A stretch of DNA of 64,000 bases. Source: an uncultured Clostridium sp. (GTDB taxonomy: Bacteria; Bacillota; Clostridia; TANB77; CAG-508). The stretch lies in assembly GCA_947648905.1 (NCBI GenBank), contig CANSPP010000006.1, positions 1 through 64,000 of the forward strand, in the 5' to 3' direction. The translations under genes were made by a program, and so were the position numbers. This document shows, one piece after another, positions 10,101-19,220 of the stretch; position 1 is the stretch's first letter; every line of letters begins with the position of its first letter. The notes beneath the pieces are model-generated. The model made no database searches. It was not told the DNA's origin and was given only the letters and a program-made list of their open reading frames with translations.

Positions 10101-11931
10101 GGTTTACAAAACAAGCAAATTGGTCTATTACTTCTCCGTCTTTTAATTTCATAATTCCAACTTCTGTTATCTTTTCGTTTTTAGCTGAAAATCCTGTTGT
10201 TTCTAAGTCTAGTACACAATATGTTGTGTCAATTGATTGTTTTTTTGCATTTTCGACTACTGGATTTTTGTCAGGCGCTAAATATGCTTCAACTCCATAT
10301 AATATCTTCATATCTGGGTTATCATATCCAAGCATTTTATGAGCTTCTGGAAATGCTTGTACAACTCCATGGTCTGTTATTGCAATTGATTTCATTCCCC
10401 ATTTCATCGCTCTTTTTATTAGGTCTTTTGCTGATGTCATTGCATCCATTTGGCTCATCTGAGTATGCATATGTAGTTCTACTCTTTTAACTTCGCTATT
10501 ATCTTTTCTTTCTTCTCTTTTTAACCCTTCTGTTTCTACTATTGTGTTTGCCATTACTGTAAGCTCATTTGAGAATGTGTCCATACTTGCTGTTCCTGCT
10601 AGCTTTATTCCTTTTGCTGTTTGTATTCTTTTCATTGTCTTTTTTGCAGTTTCTTTATTTAAAAATGCTTTACAAGTTATTGTGCTTGTTCCGTCATATA
10701 AATCAAAACTAAATAAAGTTTTTCCTGATTTTAGGGTTCTATCTTCTGAATAGATTACTTCCCCTTGTAATGCTATTTTTCCGTCATCTACTCCTAAATC
10801 TTCTACTTTTACTAAATTCTCTGTTATATTCATTGATGTTCCAAGTATTAATGGTGTATCTGGCGCTTCTTCTTCCTCTGGCATCTCTGGTATTTCTGCA
10901 TTTGTTTCAATTATTGTATTTGCAATTACTGTTACATCTCCTGCATATGTGTCTAATCCTGCTTTTCCTATTGTTTTTATGGCTTTGGCTTGCTTAATTT
11001 TTTCTATTATTTCTTGCCCTTCTTTTAAGTCTTTTGCAAATGATTTTACTGTAATTGCTCCAGTTCCGTCATATAAATCAAAAATAAGCATACCTTTACC
11101 TGATTTTGTTTCTCTAACTTCACTTGTGATAACTCTTCCTTCTAATGTTACTCTTCCGTCATTTGCTGTTATATCTTTTATGTTGATGTGCTTTTCTTTG
11201 GCTTTTGAAGGTTTTCCCATAATGTACTCTTGTGGTTCACTCATTTCTGGAATGTACATTTCATCTTCTGGCATAGGTGGTATATATCCGTCTAAGTCTT
11301 GTGGCATTTGATAATCTGGATTGTTGTACTCTGGCACTTCCACTTCTTCCTTATTTTGATTTAGCATTTTGTTTTCTTCTTCTATGTGGGCTACTATTTG
11401 TTCCTCTTCCCTTTTTTGCCTTTCTTTTATTGCTTTTATGTCTTCTTTGTTTATCTCTTCTATTAGTTCTATTTTATAATCTTTCCCAAATAGATTTTTT
11501 AATACTTTTGCTAATTCTTGATCTGTCTTTTTGGCTCTTAAAAAGTCTGCACCTTTTATGTGCATTTTTATTATTATTTCATTTTGATTTTCTTCTACAT
11601 CACTTTTTAATAGTAGCATAGGCTTTGTTAGTGGATATTTGTGTGCCATATATGCTATTATGTTTTTCCATTCTTCTTTTATTGGCTTTTTTTCTACTGC
11701 CTCGTGATAATTTATTTTGATGTCTGTATTGCTAAATCTAAATCTTTCTTGTAAGAATTTTTCGAAAAACCATATTTCTTTTATTTCTATATATTCGTCA
11801 TAGTTTAGTATAACTTCTAGTGTATTTGTTTTTTTGATTACGTTTAGTGCTACTACTTGTGCGTGTTTTATATTTGAATTTGTGTTGTAATCACTAAATA
11901 TTTCTCCTACTTTTTTTACTTTTTCAGCCAT
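7151..11931 (-). CDS. polC: DNA polymerase III alpha subunit, PolC type, with two CGG +1 shift sites
   Basis: The replicative polymerase with built-in proofreading. Read with a +1 shift at 9303 and at 7280 it gives 1592 residues. Domains in order: N-terminal region to about 230; two OB folds (about 245-345 and 375-470); PHP start ([14 protein letters not shown], about 484); DEDDh exonuclease ([12 protein letters not shown], about 570); rest of PHP; Zn finger (CPNC...CPNCGH); catalytic [10 protein letters not shown]. In the standard code it falls into an 888-residue and a 683-residue frame, and the last 42 residues are lost. Skipping the C of CGG at 9301-9303 restores [14 protein letters not shown]. 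Skipping it at 7278-7280 restores the family C-terminus, ending NQMSLFV and then TAG at 7151. Two OB folds in place of one explain the length above Bacillus PolC (about 1440). Confidence 0.93.
7278..7280 (-). other. polC: CGG shift site, polC site 2
   Basis: In-frame GAA-CGG-AAA. Standard reading gives a non-homologous tail and TGA six codons on. Reading GGA instead continues [16 protein letters not shown], which matches the PolC C-terminus (GEFLSKEDL in Bacillus). Confidence 0.9.
9301..9303 (-). other. polC: CGG shift site, polC site 1
   Basis: In-frame TTA-CGG-AGA. Standard reading stops 12 codons later. Dropping the C at 9303 joins IVAL to [17 protein letters not shown], the conserved PolC sequence, with Gly at the expected place. 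Confidence 0.93.
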
Positions 11932-12104
11932 TGTTTTTCTCTCCTTTTGTTATTGGCTATTGTATCACATTTTTTTTATAGAAAAAAGCGAACACAAAAA
12001 TTTTTTTAACTTTGTAACACATTTTTATATTTCTCATATTATATATCATACAAAGGAAAAACAAAAGAAAACATAATTGTTTCAATCGAAAGGGGGTCTA
12101 GACT

Positions 12105-12221
12105 ATGCCAGAAAACAGAGGATGCGGTGGATTCGGATTTGGCGGTGACTGCTGCTGGATTATAATCCTTATATTAATACTTTGCTGTTGTTGCGGTGGC
12201 GACAGAGGTTGCGGTTGCTAA
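12105..12221 (+). CDS. Small Cys/Gly-rich hydrophobic protein, possibly spore-associated
   Basis: 38 residues: a Gly/Cys head (RGCGGFGFGGDCC), a hydrophobic core (WIIILILIL) and a Cys-rich tail (CCCCGGDRGCGC). An AGGGGG ribosome site precedes the ATG, and a strong terminator follows. The layout resembles short YjcZ-like sporulation peptides of Bacillota, but the cysteine content is unusual and the assignment is a guess. Five CGG triplets occur here, all out of frame (TGC-GGT, TTC-GGA, GGC-GGT), so they test the rule that only in-frame CGG matters. Confidence 0.7.
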   Translation: MPENRGCGGFGFGGDCCWIIILILILCCCCGGDRGCGC

Positions 12222-12240
12222 TCTTTAGAGCAAAGAAAAA

Positions 12241-12278
12241 AATTGCCAGAAAGGATAATCCTTTTTGGCAATCTTTTT
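12241..12278 (+). terminator. Rho-independent terminator
   Basis: Stem ATTGCCA/TGGCAAT (12242-12248 with 12266-12272), with an inner AAAGGAT/ATCCTTT pairing, followed by CTTTTT. It ends the small Cys-rich gene. Confidence 0.8.
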
Positions 12279-12300
12279 ATATTTATAATTAATCTAGTTC

Positions 12301-12338
12301 AAAATGTCCAAAAGAGAAACGTCCCTAATTGGACATTT
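12301..12338. repeat. GTCC/GGAC palindromic repeat copy, supplying a stop codon
   Basis: AAAATGTCCAA and its inverse flank an AAACGTCCC core. The last residues (MSN) and the TAG of the gene at 12325-12891 are encoded by this repeat. Confidence 0.8.
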
Positions 12339-12891
12339 TCTTTATTATTGCTATTATAATAATTAGAAGTGCTATTGTACCTGCTATGGCGCTAATAATT
12401 ATTGCTATATTTTTTTGTTTTTCTTGTTTTTTGGCCATTTCTTCTTTTTTAATTGCTTCTTCGTCTACCAAGCTTTTATTTACTGTTAATTGATATGTTG
12501 CAACATTTTCTCCGTCTGAGTCTGAAACTAATATTGTTATTAAATTTTCACCTTCTTTTAAGTTTTTGTTTCCTATTATTTCTACTTCATAATAAGATTC
12601 AGTTGCAGTTGTTTCTATTTGTAACTTTGTATCTTCTCCTATGTATTTTAATGTGTAGTCATATTTATTTGTATCAAATTCAGGTGAAAGTTCTGCTCCT
12701 TCTATTTTTAAGCTAGCCAGTCCATCTTCTTTTTCTTCGTCTTGAACGTTTTTTGTATTACTAGTATTTGTTGTGTTTTTTGAGTTTGTATTGTTTGTTG
12801 TATTTTTTGTTGTGTTTGCTCCATATGATATATTTCCTATTGTTATTATCATTATTGTTAATATTGCTATTGCTAATTTATTTATTTTCAT
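12325..12891 (-). CDS. Surface protein with one cadherin-like beta-sandwich domain
   Basis: 188 residues. Signal peptide at residues 1-24 (IAILTIMIITIGNISYGA), then a low-complexity Thr/Asn/Lys linker (about 25-50). A cadherin-like beta-sandwich domain (PF12733 style, LKIEGAELSPEFDTNKYDYT to YQLTVNKS) runs over about 60-140. A charged stretch and a C-terminal membrane helix (IAIIISAIAGTIALLIIII) with a basic tail complete it. It should be anchored in the membrane with the domain outside. The C-terminal three residues and the stop lie inside a dispersed repeat, so the original end may have been replaced. Confidence 0.8.
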   Translation of the reverse strand: MKINKLAIAILTIMIITIGNISYGANTTKNTTNNTNSKNTTNTSNTKNVQDEEKEDGLASLKIEGAELSPEFDTNKYDYTLKYIGEDTKLQIETTATESYYEVEIIGNKNLKEGENLITILVSDSDGENVATYQLTVNKSLVDEEAIKKEEMAKKQEKQKNIAIIISAIAGTIALLIIIIAIIKKMSN

Positions 12892-12927
12892 TTTTTAAAT
12901 CTTCCCTTCACTATAAATTCCCATAGA

Positions 12928-12981
12928 TGTGTCCCAAAGTGGACAAAATGTCCAAAAGGAAACGTCCCCTATTGGACATTG
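12928..12981. repeat. GTCC/GGAC palindromic repeat copy
   Basis: TGTCCC, TGGACA, TGTCCA, the core GGAAACGTCCCC and TGGACA in one 54-bp block upstream of the cadherin-like gene. Confidence 0.8.
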
Positions 12982-13038
12982 TTCACTTGAAAAGGATATC
13001 ATTTTTTGCTTTTTTAGTCAATATTTTTTCGACATTTG

Positions 13039-13067
13039 TTTACACTTTTTCTATTAAATGATATACT
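13039..13067 (+). promoter_or_regulatory. Promoter of the U32 peptidase gene
   Basis: TTTACA (13039-13044) and TATACT (13062-13067) with a 17-base spacer. The start codon follows at 13098 behind a GGGGTGA ribosome site. Confidence 0.75.
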
Positions 13068-13097
13068 AAACTTAATATAAAAATGGGGTGACAAAAG

Positions 13098-15551
13098 ATG
13101 ATTGATTTACTTTCTCCTGTTGGAGATTTCGAGAGTTTAAAAGCTGCTGTGCAAAATGGTGCAGATAGTGTTTATTTTGGAGCTAATTTATTTAGTGCCA
13201 GGGCTTTTGCTCATAACTTTGATTTAGAAGATTTACAAAAGGCAATTTTGTATGCAAAAATCCGTGGTGTAAAAACAAATTTAACTTTAAATACGTTAAT
13301 AAAAGATAACGAATTTGAAGATGCTATTGATTTAGCTACAAAGGCTTACGAATTTGGTATAGATGCTATAATTGTACAAGATTTAGGATTAGCCAAAAAA
13401 TTAATAGAAATGTTTCCTGACCTACCAATTCATGGTAGTACGCAGATGACTGTACATAATTTAAATGGAGCTTTAGAGTTACAAGAGCTTGGCTTTAAAA
13501 GAGTTGTTCTTTCAAGGGAACTTTCTGCTAATGAAATTGAATACATAACTAAAAATTCAGAAATTGAAATAGAATGTTTTGCACATGGCGCTTTATGTAT
13601 ATCTTATTCTGGGCAATGTCTATTTTCTAGTATGCTAGGTGGACGTTCTGGAAATCGTGGTAAATGTGCAGGTCCTTGTCGTTTACCTTACGAATTACTT
13701 GAGAATGATAAAAAAATAGATTCTGGATATTTGCTTAGTACAAGGGATTTATGTAGTTTAGACTTTATTCCTTTCTTTATTAAAGCAGGTGTTGCTTGTT
13801 TAAAAATTGAAGGAAGAATGAAGTCCCCTGAATATGTTGCAACAGTAACTAGAATTTATAGAAAATATATAGATTTAGCTTTATCTGATAAAGATTATGT
13901 GGTTGAAAAACAAGATAGAAAAGAATTAATGCAAGTATTTAATCGTGGCTTATCTTCTACTGGACATTTAGATAATTTAGAAAATAAGAATTTAGTTTTT
14001 AAAGAAAAACCTAACAATATGGGATTATATTTAGGAACTGTATCAAAATTCAATAAATCTAAAGGATATATCACCCTAACTTTAAAAGAGCCTATTTGCG
14101 TTGGCGACACTGTTTCACTTCAAAATGAAACTGGAAGCTATACTATTTCCGAACTTATGGTAGGTAACAAAAATATTTCAGAAACAAAAGTCGGTCAAAC
14201 TGTTACTATAGGTAGAATGAAAGGAAATATCTCCCCTGGTGATAAAATCTATAAAATGTCTTCTAAAGAATTATCAACTCTAGCAAAAGAAAGCTACAGA
14301 AAGGAAAACAAAAAAATCCCTTTAAATTGTGAAGTAACTATAGAAAAAGCAAAACCTATTTCAATACATATTACATCTGATTGCAATTATGTAGAATATA
14401 AAGACTTGTCTATAAGTTGTAGCTTAGATGTTATCCCAGAAGATGCTAAAAATAGACCTTTAGATAAAGATACTGTAATAAATCAGATTTCAAAAACCTC
14501 TTCTACACCTTATGAATTTGAAAATATTATAGTAAACTTAGAAGAAAATGTCTTTTTACCAAAATTAAGCACTTTAAACGAATTAAGAAGAACAGCTCTT
14601 GAAAATGTAGAAATATATGCAACTTCTAAAATCCACAGAAATTTACCAAAAAATTTGTATAAAAGTGAAAATACAAAAAATAAACTTTTAGATGAAATGC
14701 GAGCTTATAAAACATCTACAACCAAGTCTAATAATCACAAAATTACTGTTCTTTTAAACTTATTGAATTTAGACTTTGACTATTCAAAATTAGAAAATAT
14801 TGACGATATTTATATACCTTTAAAATATTTTACAAATAGGAAATATGATAATATTTTAAAAACAATTAGTCAAAAATTTGATACTTATGTATATATGCCA
14901 ACAATTGTAAAGGGAAACTACAAAAATCTTTTATATGCAAATATTGAAATTGCTATTCAAAAATATCAAATTAAAGGATTTGTAATTTCTAACATTTGTA
15001 ATATAAAATTGTTAAACGATTTATTTGAAGATTTGAACCAAAACTTTAAAATTGTTACAAATTATACTTTTAATGTGTTTAATTCGCATACTGTATTGGA
15101 ATTAAAAAAACTTGGAGTGAGTAGATTTACTATATCTCCTGAATTAGATAAATCAACTATTGAAGAACTTGGGAATTTTGGATATTTGCAAAAAGAATTA
15201 ATTGTATATGGTAAAACTCCTGTACTTAATATGAATTATTGTTTACTTGGTGGAACAAATAAGTGCTATCCTGATTGTAAATCTAGATGTACTTCAAATA
15301 ACCGCTATTATTTAAAAGATAGATTGAATATGAAGTTTCCAATTCTTCCTGATAACATTCAGACTGTTACTACTGTTTATAATAGCAAAACTACTTCTAT
15401 TCTTCCTTCAGATTTTAATATCGATTTTGCTAGAATTGATATTTTATATGAAAATGTTGATGAGATTAATGATATTATTTCTACTGTTAAGAGTGGTAAA
15501 AGATTTGAAGGTAAAGACTTTACTAATGGAAATTTGAATAGAGAGATTTAA
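13098..15551 (+). CDS. Peptidase U32 family protein with DUF3656 domain, probable RNA hydroxylation factor
   Basis: 817 residues. The N-terminal U32 barrel begins MIDLLSPVGDFESLKAAVQ. The family core ECFAHGALCISYSGQCLFSS lies near residue 160, followed by GKCAGPCRLPYEL with the conserved cysteines of the iron-sulfur/U32 signature. A DUF3656-type middle part and a second U32-like half with further cysteines (CLLGGTNKCYPDCKSRC) follow. Relatives (RlhA, TrhP) are needed for hydroxylation of 23S rRNA or tRNA uridine/cytidine. The protease name is historical. It is one of the few plus-strand genes in this half, with its own promoter and a shared terminator. It contains no in-frame CGG. Confidence 0.88.
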   Translation: MIDLLSPVGDFESLKAAVQNGADSVYFGANLFSARAFAHNFDLEDLQKAILYAKIRGVKTNLTLNTLIKDNEFEDAIDLATKAYEFGIDAIIVQDLGLAKKLIEMFPDLPIHGSTQMTVHNLNGALELQELGFKRVVLSRELSANEIEYITKNSEIEIECFAHGALCISYSGQCLFSSMLGGRSGNRGKCAGPCRLPYELLENDKKIDSGYLLSTRDLCSLDFIPFFIKAGVACLKIEGRMKSPEYVATVTRIYRKYIDLALSDKDYVVEKQDRKELMQVFNRGLSSTGHLDNLENKNLVFKEKPNNMGLYLGTVSKFNKSKGYITLTLKEPICVGDTVSLQNETGSYTISELMVGNKNISETKVGQTVTIGRMKGNISPGDKIYKMSSKELSTLAKESYRKENKKIPLNCEVTIEKAKPISIHITSDCNYVEYKDLSISCSLDVIPEDAKNRPLDKDTVINQISKTSSTPYEFENIIVNLEENVFLPKLSTLNELRRTALENVEIYATSKIHRNLPKNLYKSENTKNKLLDEMRAYKTSTTKSNNHKITVLLNLLNLDFDYSKLENIDDIYIPLKYFTNRKYDNILKTISQKFDTYVYMPTIVKGNYKNLLYANIEIAIQKYQIKGFVISNICNIKLLNDLFEDLNQNFKIVTNYTFNVFNSHTVLELKKLGVSRFTISPELDKSTIEELGNFGYLQKELIVYGKTPVLNMNYCLLGGTNKCYPDCKSRCTSNNRYYLKDRLNMKFPILPDNIQTVTTVYNSKTTSILPSDFNIDFARIDILYENVDEINDIISTVKSGKRFEGKDFTNGNLNREI

Positions 15552-15564
15552 GTATTTAATTATT

Positions 15565-15605
15565 AAAGAAGAAGAATTATATTATTTTATAATTCTTCTT
15601 CTTTT
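15565..15605. terminator. Bidirectional terminator between convergent genes
   Basis: A 17-bp stem (AAAGAAGAAGAATTATA, 15565-15581, with its complement at 15588-15604) has U runs on both sides. It separates the U32 gene (plus) from the RNHCP gene (minus). Confidence 0.85.
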
Positions 15606-15620
15606 AGTTATTATATATTT

Positions 15621-15935
15621 TTAAATTTGTTTACTACTCAAATCTATTATTAAATCCATATTATCATCCTTAGCAGCTTTATTTTTTCTAATTGCTCCAC
15701 ATTTTTTACATCTAAAAACAATAACATATCCTTTTTTCTGATTAATTTCTAAGCTAACTGGCTCTAAATCTCCGTGGCATTCTTCTTGTCTATCTCCTGG
15801 ATTTTTGTCAACGTGTTTAGAGTGTAAACAATGTGGACAATGATTTCTACAAGAGTATTCTAGTTTAGGTACTTTTCTTTTGCAGTTGTCACATATAAAT
15901 TCTTCATCTATTTCTGTAAAATTTCTAGTTTCCAT
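15621..15935 (-). CDS. RNHCP domain zinc-binding protein
   Basis: 104 residues with three Cys pairs: CDNCKRKVP, CRNHCPHCLHSKH and FRCKKCGAIR. The RNHCP motif that names the family (PF12647) is at residues 30-34. The cysteines indicate one or two zinc ribbons, and the function is unknown. It begins 3 bp after the nucleoside kinase stop and ends at the bidirectional terminator. Confidence 0.88.
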   Translation of the reverse strand: METRNFTEIDEEFICDNCKRKVPKLEYSCRNHCPHCLHSKHVDKNPGDRQEECHGDLEPVSLEINQKKGYVIVFRCKKCGAIRKNKAAKDDNMDLIIDLSSKQI

Positions 15936-15937
15936 TT

Positions 15938-17578
15938 TTAATATTTAAAATTACCTCCACCCATAAATTCTTTCAACAATGAGTTTGTTGGCACATATTC
16001 TGGTGGTATTTCCTTTATATATTTTAACATATCTAAAAGTCTTTGTGCTTCTGCATATTCTGGTTCATCTTGTGTTATTTCTTCTAATACAGGTTTAGCT
16101 ATATTTTTTAGAACTCCTAATTCATAAATTAATGATGTATTGAAGATTGCATCTGCTGATTCTTGGAATGGGAATATGTTTTCCACTTCTCCTTTTCCTA
16201 CACTTGGCCAGCTTTGTATTGTGCGTTTTGCTGAATATCCTCTAAATTGATAGTCTCTTACAATTCTTCTTATTAGTCTGATATCTGCAGCTGATATTTT
16301 TGTGTATCTGTCCATATTTAATACTTTTAGTGCACTTATATATATTTTGAATTTTTGTTCTTTTGGTATTTTACTTGTTAGTCTATCATTTAAACAATGT
16401 ATTCCTTCTATTACTAATACTTCATCATCGTGAAGTTTTATTTTGTTGCCATTGTATTTCTTTGTTCCTTCGATAAAGTCAAATTGTGGCATTTCTACTT
16501 CTTCACCGTTTAAAAGTCTTGTTAAATGGTCATTAAATAACTCTAAATCTATTGCTTCAATACATTCAAAATTGTAATTTCCATTTTCATCTTTTGGATT
16601 GTCTTTTCTTTCTACAAAGTAGTTGTCTACTGATATTGTTACAGGCTTAATTTTGTTTATTCTTAATTGTATTCCTAATCTTTGTGCAAATGTTGTTTTC
16701 CCTGATGATGATGGTCCTGCTATTAATATCATTTTTATATTTCTATTTGCTGCTATTTGGTCTGCAATATTTGCAATTTTTTTCTCGTGTAGAGCTTCGT
16801 CTAACATTATTATGTCTTTTATTTTGTCTTCTTCTACTGCATAATTTAATCTGTATACTGTATTAATGTGCAATATTCTATGTATATCATTATATTCGTG
16901 AAGTGCCCATTTTATTTTTTTATTTTGAATTACTTCTGGCATATGGTTTGGGTTTTCTTTTCCTGGATATCTTAATAATATTCCTTCTTTATATTTTCTA
17001 ACTTCAAATAAATTTATTGCATTTGTGTTTGTTGCAAGTATTCCATAACAATAGTTAAAATAATCTTCGCAAAAATTCATATGAATTTCTTGGTTTGTTT
17101 CTAACTCATATTGTACTTTTCCTCTTAAAGTATTTTCTCTTTCAAAAAATTCTGCTGCTTCTTCTCTTGTCATTATTTTTTCTGTTATTGGCACACTTCT
17201 TTTTATTAAATCTTTCATTTTGTCGTTTATTTGTTTTACCAATTCATCTGTTACTTTTATTTTTCCTAAGTCACAGTATATTGCATTTGTTAATTGATAA
17301 TTTACCGCTGTTTCGTTGTCTGGATACATCTCTCTTAATACTTTTGCTAATATAAATATTAATGTTCTCTTGTATACTCTAATTCCCTCTTTTGTAGTTA
17401 TATCAATTAATTTGATTTCTCCATCTTCATCTATTTCTTTATCTAAGCTTACATACCTGTTGTTGTAAACTGCTAACATTACTTGATATTTACTTTTTTC
17501 TATTTCTGCTTTAAAAGCATCCTTTATCTTTTCGTTTTTATTTATTTCTAATATTTTATCTTCATACTTTATTTTCAT
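15938..17578 (-). CDS. Nucleoside (uridine-kinase-like) kinase with TGS/ThrRS-like N-terminus
   Basis: 546 residues. The N-terminal 60 residues are TGS-like. A ThrRS second-domain-like region follows (about 65-220, LADAINYQL-type helices and HMNFCEDYF). The kinase domain begins with the Walker A motif LIAGPSSSGKTTFAQRL near residue 288, and Walker B/lid features follow (VLVIEGIHCLN, RLIRRIVRDYQFRG). This architecture is the clostridial nucleoside kinase usually named uridine kinase family protein. It probably phosphorylates a pyrimidine nucleoside, but the substrate is not certain. It is co-transcribed with the RNHCP gene. Confidence 0.88.
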   Translation of the reverse strand: MKIKYEDKILEINKNEKIKDAFKAEIEKSKYQVMLAVYNNRYVSLDKEIDEDGEIKLIDITTKEGIRVYKRTLIFILAKVLREMYPDNETAVNYQLTNAIYCDLGKIKVTDELVKQINDKMKDLIKRSVPITEKIMTREEAAEFFERENTLRGKVQYELETNQEIHMNFCEDYFNYCYGILATNTNAINLFEVRKYKEGILLRYPGKENPNHMPEVIQNKKIKWALHEYNDIHRILHINTVYRLNYAVEEDKIKDIIMLDEALHEKKIANIADQIAANRNIKMILIAGPSSSGKTTFAQRLGIQLRINKIKPVTISVDNYFVERKDNPKDENGNYNFECIEAIDLELFNDHLTRLLNGEEVEMPQFDFIEGTKKYNGNKIKLHDDEVLVIEGIHCLNDRLTSKIPKEQKFKIYISALKVLNMDRYTKISAADIRLIRRIVRDYQFRGYSAKRTIQSWPSVGKGEVENIFPFQESADAIFNTSLIYELGVLKNIAKPVLEEITQDEPEYAEAQRLLDMLKYIKEIPPEYVPTNSLLKEFMGGGNFKY

Positions 17579-17727
17579 ATAAATCCTCCTTTAAGTATGT
17601 TTTTATTTTATTTTGCCAGTGTACTCCTATTTTATATTAAAATTTCACATAAGTCAAATTTTTATGGTTATATATCTTTTTCATTTTGGATATACTTAAA
17701 CTAACATATGTTTTTAGGAGGTATTTT

Positions 17728-17904
17728 ATGAATTTAGATAAGATTAACTTTATTTTAAATAATGATGAAAAGTGTGATGTTTTTTGCGATAATAGGTGCG
17801 TTTGGATTCAAAGTGTCGACACGGCTAACGAAATGGCTAAGGTTGGCTTTGTTGATAACTTTGAAGAACGAAATGTTTCCATTAATGATTTGTACTTTAA
17901 ATAA
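17728..17904 (+). CDS. Small acid-soluble spore protein, H type-like
   Basis: 58 residues from the ATG at 17728, chosen because AGGAGG lies 6 bases upstream. An open frame extends further up without a ribosome site. The pattern CVWIQSVD in the middle and a C-terminal V-x-I-x-x-L end match the SspH family (PVWIxxV, then VxVxxL). SspH proteins are minor spore-core proteins, so this supports sporulation. The divergence from Bacillus SspH is clear, hence moderate confidence. Confidence 0.68.
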   Translation: MNLDKINFILNNDEKCDVFCDNRCVWIQSVDTANEMAKVGFVDNFEERNVSINDLYFK

Positions 17905-17910
17905 AACTTT

Positions 17911-17970
17911 TTGGGACAGACCTAAAATTCATCATAAATTAAATAGTGATGCTTTTTTTCTCTGTCCCAA
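17911..17970. repeat. GGGACAGA/TCTGTCCC inverted repeat overlapping the end of the VanZ gene
   Basis: TTGGGACAGA at 17911-17920 and TCTGTCCCAA at 17961-17970 form perfect arms about 40 bp apart. The final residues of the VanZ-family protein (FGTEKKSITI) are encoded inside it. Confidence 0.75.
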
Positions 17971-18427
17971 AATTCATCTTCATAACAATTTTAATAAGTA
18001 GAATTCCTACCAATACACCTAATGTGTCAATCATAACATCAGTTATCATTGCGCTTCTTCCTGGGATAAAAAGTTGATGTATCTCGTCTGAGCTTGCATA
18101 TATAATTCCTGTTATTAAACTTATTGCAATTCTATCAAATTGCTTTATTTTATACGTACTCATTAATAACATCATTAACATACCCACTACCATATATATT
18201 GAAAAGTGGGCCAATTTTCTTATCACTTTTTCTATTTTTCCCAAAACTTCTTCTTGCTTATTTTCATCTAATTCTTGAATTTTTTTTACATTTTTCGTTA
18301 CTGCTGTTGTTATTTTTCTACTTATTCCACTTGATTTTTCTCCATTTTGATTTGAAAATCTAAATATTTGGAAGAATGTTAGAATAAGTAATATTATAAG
18401 TATTGCTCTTATTATATTTATTTTCAT
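17939..18427 (-). CDS. VanZ-like family membrane protein
   Basis: 162 residues with four hydrophobic helices. The VanZ signatures RKLAHFSIYMVVGML (about 73) and ASSDEIHQLFIPGRSAMITD (about 115-134) are present. VanZ of vancomycin clusters gives low-level teicoplanin resistance, but most family members are of unknown role in the envelope. It is placed next to the capsule regulators. The C-terminal tail derives from an inverted repeat. Confidence 0.85.
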   Translation of the reverse strand: MKINIIRAILIILLILTFFQIFRFSNQNGEKSSGISRKITTAVTKNVKKIQELDENKQEEVLGKIEKVIRKLAHFSIYMVVGMLMMLLMSTYKIKQFDRIAISLITGIIYASSDEIHQLFIPGRSAMITDVMIDTLGVLVGILLIKIVMKMNFGTEKKSITI

Positions 18428-18492
18428 ATTTTCTTTTCTCCAATACTATAAATTTTTATTATAAGAACAAAGCAAGGTAGAAAATACCCTGC

Positions 18493-19203
18493 TTATATTT
18501 CTATATCTTCATTATTTAACACCTTTTGCGGATTTACTGTTGAAAATTGTTCTAATTCTTCTTCTGATATGATTTTTCTTAGTTTTTTAAGTATCTTAGG
18601 CATTTTAGTATAAACTTGTTCTACTGTGTGTACATCTGAACCAAAAAATTGAATTAGTCCTTCTTCCAATAGCTTCTTTTGAGTTTTTTGTGCCTTTTTT
18701 CCATACATTCCAATAGAACTTCCATAGTTTGATTGAAATAAAACACCCATATCTGCTAGTTCTCTTACATATTCTATGTTTTCTTTAACATATTTGTATC
18801 TTTCAGGATGTGCAATTATTGGTACATATCCTTTTTCCATTAGCCTAAATACTACTTCTTTTACATCCATTGCCTTTGTATTCATTGGCAATTCAAATAA
18901 TACATATTTTGAATTATTTATTGTTGATGCTTTCTTTTCAGATAACAATTCTGTCATTTGATTTGTTATATAGATTTCATTTCCAAGATATAACTCCATA
19001 CCTTGGAAATTTTCTTTAACTTCATTTAACAGTTTTGCTCTTTGATCTTCATTTGCTTCATAATATCCGTCTATATAATGTGATGTTGATATTATTTTTG
19101 TAAATCCTGCTTTTTGGGCTTCTTTTAATATATGTATTGTCTCATTTAAACTTCTAGAACCGTCGTCTATATTAGGCAATATATGTGAGTGAAAATCTAT
19201 CAT
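18493..19203 (-). CDS. Tyrosine-protein phosphatase, CpsB/YwqE PHP family
   Basis: 236 residues. The metal-binding PHP motifs are visible: IDFHSHILPNIDDGS (2-16), TSHYIDGYYE near 60, AHPERYKYV near 136 and FGSDVHT near 188. CpsB-type enzymes remove phosphate from the tyrosine-rich tail of the capsule kinase CpsD and so tune polymer length. The gene is immediately downstream of cpsD and cpsC homologues. Confidence 0.9.
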   Translation of the reverse strand: MIDFHSHILPNIDDGSRSLNETIHILKEAQKAGFTKIISTSHYIDGYYEANEDQRAKLLNEVKENFQGMELYLGNEIYITNQMTELLSEKKASTINNSKYVLFELPMNTKAMDVKEVVFRLMEKGYVPIIAHPERYKYVKENIEYVRELADMGVLFQSNYGSSIGMYGKKAQKTQKKLLEEGLIQFFGSDVHTVEQVYTKMPKILKKLRKIISEEELEQFSTVNPQKVLNNEDIEI

Positions 19204-19220
19204 ATTTTATCACCTCTAAA

